From the NCBI RefSeq assembly GCF_009602705.1, contig NZ_VSWH01000001.1:1302001-1366000 (forward strand): a DNA stretch of 64,000 bases, in the 5' to 3' direction. Within the stretch, counting starts at the first letter, position 1; the number at the start of each line of letters is the position of its first letter. This document shows positions 60,687 to 64,000 of this stretch, in pieces. The notes beneath the pieces are model-generated. The model was given only the letters and a program-made list of their open reading frames with translations. It ran no database searches and had not been told where the DNA came from. Source of the DNA: Chryseobacterium vaccae. Its GTDB lineage: Bacteria > Bacteroidota > Bacteroidia > Flavobacteriales > Weeksellaceae. Made by a program: the position numbers and the translations under genes.

Positions 60687-61214
60687 ATGTATAGAAAAGA
60701 AAAATTTAGCGTTGCTTTCAAATTAGAATGTATTAATCTTCACAAAAACTCTTATCGTTCGATTGAATCTATAGCAACAGAGAAAGGATTTAATGAAAGC
60801 AATCTGCGCAAATGGATTGGTTTTTATAACAAGTACGGAATCTCGGGGCTACAACCGAGAAAAAACAAGAGCTATTCCCTGAATTTTAAGGTTAAAGTTC
60901 TAAAAGCCATCGAAACAGAACATATCTCCCAAAGGGAAGCATGTATCCGATTCGATATCGCAGCTCAGTCTAGCGTGTTGAATTGGCAAAGGGATTACGA
61001 AAAAAGTGGTATTTTAGGGTTAAAGAACAAACCCAAAGGAAGACCCTGCATTATGAGTGATCACAAGCGTAAGAAAAGAAAGTCCGATAAGCCATTGACC
61101 AGAGAAGAAGAACTTTTATTGGAAAACGAAAGGCTTCGAGCTGAAATTGATTTTCTAAAAAAGTTAGACGCCTTAACTCTCAAAAAGAACAAGCAGAGGC
61201 CATCGAAGGATTAA
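60687..61214 (+). CDS. IS150-type OrfA (HTH DNA-binding protein)
   Basis: A 175-aa protein with two HTH motifs (SYRSIESIATEKGFNESNLR and ISQREACIRFDIAAQSSVLN) and a C-terminal leucine-zipper region (LLLENERLRAEIDFLKKLDA). OrfA recognises the IS ends and, by programmed -1 frameshift, supplies the N-terminus of the transposase. The slippery heptamer A-AAA-AAG lies at 61157-61163 in the correct phase. Confidence 0.9.
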   Translation: MYRKEKFSVAFKLECINLHKNSYRSIESIATEKGFNESNLRKWIGFYNKYGISGLQPRKNKSYSLNFKVKVLKAIETEHISQREACIRFDIAAQSSVLNWQRDYEKSGILGLKNKPKGRPCIMSDHKRKKRKSDKPLTREEELLLENERLRAEIDFLKKLDALTLKKNKQRPSKD

Positions 61215-62044
61215 GGCGAAAATATGACCTGTCACTCCTGCTGGATTGTACAGGTATGGCCAGAAGCAGTTTCTATTACCATCAGAAAGCTCTTGATAAA
61301 AAAGATAAATATGGAGAAGTAAAAACTTTGATAAAACAGATTTATCATAGGCATAAAGGCCGGTTTGGATACCGTCGTATTACTTTGATTATGAAACAGC
61401 AAGGAATTGTAATTAATCATAAAACGGTCTTAAGACTGATGAAGACCCTAGGATTGAAAAGTATCGTTAGGGTTAAAAAATACAGATCTTACCGGGGAGA
61501 GCAAGGCAGGATAGCACCAAATATTCTGGAGAGGAACTTTAAGGCAGATCAGCCAAACAGAAAATGGGCCACTGATGTGACAGAATTTAACGTCTCGGGC
61601 AGTAAATTGTATCTTTCGCCGATAATTGATCTTTACAATGGCGAGATTATCAGTTACGATCTCTCGGAAAGGCCTGCCTTTGCACAGGTTGTAAATATGC
61701 TCAAAAAAGGGCTCAGAAAAATCAAGAATACTGAAAACCTCATTATCCACTCTGATCAAGGCTGGCAATATCAGATGAAAGCCTATCAGCATCTGTTAAA
61801 AGAAAAAGGCATTATCCAAAGTATGTCCCGCAAAGGAAACTGCCTGAATAATGCGGTAATAGAAAACTTCTTTGGAACTTTAAAATCTGAAATGTTCTAT
61901 ACTAAGAAATTTAAAACCATTGATGAGCTCAAAAAAGAAATAAAGAAGTATATCAATTACTACAATAACGACAGGATAAGACTTAATCTAAAAGGAAAGA
62001 GTCCGGTACAGTACCGAACTCTTTCATATAATAATATTGTTTAA
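61155..62044 (+). CDS. IS150-type OrfB, DDE transposase (made by -1 frameshift)
   Basis: After slippage at 61157-61163, the frame reads KKVRRLNSQKEQAEAIEGLR and on through the first ATG at 61256 to the stop at 62044. The DDE triad is visible in WATDVTEF, in the segment SPIIDLYNGEIIS, and in the Glu of VIENFFGTLKSEMF. The Lys/Arg pattern after the Glu is that of IS3-family enzymes. The protein catalyses copy-out/paste-in transposition as an OrfAB fusion. Confidence 0.92.
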
Positions 62045-62072
62045 TTTTGTCTAAACTTTTGGGTGCAGTCTA

Positions 62073-62090
62073 CCTTCGTTGGGATTTTTA
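62073..62090. terminator. Right half of the split hamB terminator
   Basis: The sequence CCTTCGTTGGGATTTTT follows the IS right end. It pairs with the left half at 60628-60641, now 1.4 kb away. The remaining T-run lies between the IS and the 3' end of the OmpA-family gene on the opposite strand. Confidence 0.75.
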
Positions 62091-62129
62091 AGCAAAACAA
62101 CCTACAATTCAATCATTGCAGGATCTACC

Positions 62130-63137
62130 TTATTTTTTCACCAGCTCTACTCTACGGTTTTGCGCCTTCCCTTCTTCAGAACTATTATCTGCAATCGGGT
62201 TTTTGCTGCCGAAGCCTTCTGCTGAAAGTCTTGCTTTATCAATACCGGAAGTGGTGATAGCATTCAATACGGCTGTAGCACGGTCTTTTGAGAGTTGGAT
62301 ATTATGAGCATCATTTCCGCTGTTATCCGTATAGCCGTTAACGGCGAGTTTCAGATTGCTGTCGGTTTTCAGGACTTTTGTTATTTCATCTACGGCTGTT
62401 TTGCCATCGGGTTTTAAGGTCGCTTTGTCTGTATCAAAATTAATGTGCAATACGGCCTTGCCTGTGGCATCCAATGCTTTTTTTATGTCATCAGATTTTA
62501 ATATGGAAATTGTTTGCTCAAACGGGGCTTTCTGTAGAATTTGTATGGCTCCGGTCGCTGTATTTCCATAGAGCTGAATATAAATATCATCGCCATTTGT
62601 CCTTCTTATGACATACACTTTTACGGGTTCATTCCAATAATCTATAGAACCTTCTTCTCCAAAATATTTGGCATCTTCTTTTATTCTGTCAAGCTCCTGC
62701 TGAGGAACTTTACCATCAAATATTTTTACACCGCCCACCTTTGTAATGGCATCATCATAGCTTTTCAAAAAATAGGGTAACGACCAGTCTTCTTTATTGC
62801 TTTTCTCGTTTACGACATAGGTTTTCCAAACTTTTCCTTCTATTGGTGTCATTACGCCTTTAAGAGGAAAAAACAGCATATCATAACTTCTTTGTACGGG
62901 TTTGTTTTGGAATTCCAGGCCTTTGGGGAAACTGAAAAAGGGAAAATCACCCACTTCTGCGGAGGAAACCGGTATGGAGTTGATGTCAAAGCTATTTGTT
63001 CCTCCCGAAGACTTTTCTATAGCTGTGGGAGTTTCTATGGCGACCGTATCCTGTGCAGTACCTGTTTTTTGCTCAGATTTTTTATTACAAGCAGCAAGCA
63101 AAGCGCCTATTGATAGAATAATCAGCGTTTTTTTCAT
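62130..63137 (-). CDS. OmpA-family outer-membrane lipoprotein
   Basis: A 335-aa lipoprotein: lipobox IGALLAAC (C17), a Thr/Ser-rich spacer, a middle domain of unknown type (about 60-205), and a C-terminal OmpA domain (about 220-335). The OmpA domain contains VLHINFDTDKATLKPDGKTA, LKLAVNGYTDNSGND and LSKDRATAVLNAI, ending in KAQNRRVELVKK. The OmpA Asp and Arg for binding peptidoglycan are present. It probably links the outer membrane to peptidoglycan. It is monocistronic and convergent with the IS and the defence genes. Confidence 0.88.
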   Translation of the reverse strand: MKKTLIILSIGALLAACNKKSEQKTGTAQDTVAIETPTAIEKSSGGTNSFDINSIPVSSAEVGDFPFFSFPKGLEFQNKPVQRSYDMLFFPLKGVMTPIEGKVWKTYVVNEKSNKEDWSLPYFLKSYDDAITKVGGVKIFDGKVPQQELDRIKEDAKYFGEEGSIDYWNEPVKVYVIRRTNGDDIYIQLYGNTATGAIQILQKAPFEQTISILKSDDIKKALDATGKAVLHINFDTDKATLKPDGKTAVDEITKVLKTDSNLKLAVNGYTDNSGNDAHNIQLSKDRATAVLNAITTSGIDKARLSAEGFGSKNPIADNSSEEGKAQNRRVELVKK

Positions 63138-63464
63138 GTTAATAAATTTAGTTTTTGGGGGTATACAATTCTTTTAAATAAGGAGAAATAAAACAGTACA
63201 AATCTTTCATCTTCAACATTGTCCGGTATGTTTTTATACTGTACTATTTTCTGCGACACTAACTTACAAATAAAATACGAATGGGAAATCCCTGGCCTTA
63301 ATGAAATCAATTGAAAATTATCTGTTTCTTAGAGACTGTTTAAATTTCTAAATTTGATTTTTTGTATACCATTCAAATCTTTAAACAGCTTTATTCGGAT
63401 AAAATCATCTATACTTCTTTAAGCTTTCCTATTTAAATATTAAATTGCACCTACTTTAAAAACC
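63138..63464. other. Divergent intergenic region, 327 bases
   Basis: No gene. It holds the promoters of the OmpA-family gene and the 7TM-AraC gene. An imperfect inverted repeat, CTGTTTAAA ... TTTAAACAG, lies near 63346-63389. Confidence 0.5.
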
Positions 63465-64000
63465 ATGGACAAATACAGCTTTTTGGAAATAGCGGCGCTT
63501 ATCGGGATATTTTTGGTGCTGTTTCTTGCCTTGTTTTTACTTACTGTTAAAACAAAATATAAATTAGGAAACCGCCTTCTCGCTTTCTTCCTTTTTACAA
63601 ATGCTGTAGATGCATTGAAATTTTTGATGCGTGATTTCCCTGTTAATTTCATCAATCTTGAGGCGTTTCGCTGGAGTATTAACTATTTGGTTCCGGCATC
63701 GTTTTATCTCTATGTATTGTCCGTTTGTTTTTCCAACTTTCGATTAAAACCGAAACATTTATGGCACACCATTCCGTTTATTGCCTTCAATTTGTATATG
63801 GCGTATGGGATTTATTTTGAAGACAGAGCTTCGAAAGTGAGTTTCATCAATGCTTTGAGCGAATCACCTATCATGCAGTTTTTTCATATTCTTTTCGAAG
63901 TTCTATTTCAGGTTTATTTTATTGCTTCATTTTTGGTGATTAGAAAATCTAAAACCATCTATCTCGAGAATTATACAAATCCGGATATCTCTATCCTAAA
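63465..64000 (+). CDS. AraC-type regulator with N-terminal membrane domain, partial
   Basis: An open frame from the ATG at 63465 to the window end. The first 178 residues contain membrane segments such as IAALIGIFLVLFLALFLL, NYLVPASFYLYVLSVCF and HTIPFIAFNLYMAYGIYF, with the same order of segments as the 7TM-AraC protein at 47051-48205. The HTH part is beyond the window. It is divergent from the OmpA-family gene. The AraC call rests on similarity of the membrane part. Confidence 0.7.
   Translation, partial: MDKYSFLEIAALIGIFLVLFLALFLLTVKTKYKLGNRLLAFFLFTNAVDALKFLMRDFPVNFINLEAFRWSINYLVPASFYLYVLSVCFSNFRLKPKHLWHTIPFIAFNLYMAYGIYFEDRASKVSFINALSESPIMQFFHILFEVLFQVYFIASFLVIRKSKTIYLENYTNPDISIL

Larger units (their letters stand above)
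60642..62072 (+). mobile_element. IS3-family (IS150-group) insertion sequence, 1431 bp
   Basis: The ends are inverted repeats TGGACTGCCCCCAAAAAGTT (left) and, read on the minus strand, TAGACTGCACCCAAAAGTTT (right). The element is flanked by the 3-bp direct repeat CCT. It carries two overlapping reading frames of IS150 type joined by a frameshift signal, an intact DDE catalytic triad and an overall length near that of IS150 (1443 bp). It appears complete and possibly active. Confidence 0.92.

Overview
The window looks like a chromosomal segment of a Flavobacteriia bacterium close to Chryseobacterium or Elizabethkingia (Bacteroidota). It is AT-rich, several start regions carry the Bacteroidota -7 promoter element TAnnTTTG, strong Shine-Dalgarno sequences are absent, and the gene families are typical of that group (zeaxanthin-type carotenoid genes, DUF2911 and DUF2490 proteins, 7TM-AraC regulators, a VGINTPNPQATLDV-type surface protein). 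I found no rRNA, tRNA or CRISPR array by eye.

Layout. 1-9.2 kb: a carotenoid operon on the minus strand (marR, crtI, crtB, SRPBCC protein, crtZ, fused lycopene cyclase, lipocalin, GTP cyclohydrolase II and a decayed SDR/DUF2867 gene). A second marR lies nearby, and two copies of a 280-bp direct repeat flank the whole block. 9.2-18.6 kb: a two-component pair, an IS5-type transposase relic, and a locus built like a chaperone-usher fibre system: three pilin-like proteins, a PapD-like chaperone, a usher-like barrel and a two-domain tip protein whose C-terminus resembles the pilins. 18.9-26.9 kb: an NtrC-type regulator, FIST protein, large hybrid kinase and lone receiver, followed by broken capsule/EPS export genes. 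27-34 kb: two gene sets with paralogous AraC regulators, an SDR, a GlcG/HbpS protein, a CPA1 antiporter and a DUF2490 protein. 34-48.9 kb: a fibrinogen-domain surface protein, a 1.3-kb gene-poor stretch, terpene synthase and quinone oxidoreductase pseudogenes, an operon with an exported acetolactate decarboxylase, a cupin, an MRJP lipoprotein and an oxidoreductase, AraC and HxlR regulators and more SDRs. 49-56 kb: an operon for an exported PIG-L deacetylase, a 34-residue membrane peptide, a sodium:solute symporter and a DUF2911 protein, then a ceramidase-like membrane protein. 56.4-62.1 kb: an AT-rich defence island with a long structured hairpin element, an XRE regulator, a Hachiman-like nuclease-helicase pair, and an IS150-type element inserted in the loop of the terminator behind that pair. 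62-64 kb: an OmpA-family lipoprotein and the start of a 7TM-AraC regulator.

Themes. Many genes here are decaying: LuxR, SDR/DUF2867, IS5 transposase, Wza, a Wzc/WecA chimera, terpene synthase, YhdH, an MRJP fragment and an alpha/beta hydrolase. The pigment operon appears to be controlled by MarR proteins through a conserved operator that overlaps the promoter. The most unusual intact system is the candidate chaperone-usher-like fibre locus; the Hachiman-like island and its structured upstream element come next. All family assignments are from reading the translated sequence, without database searches.
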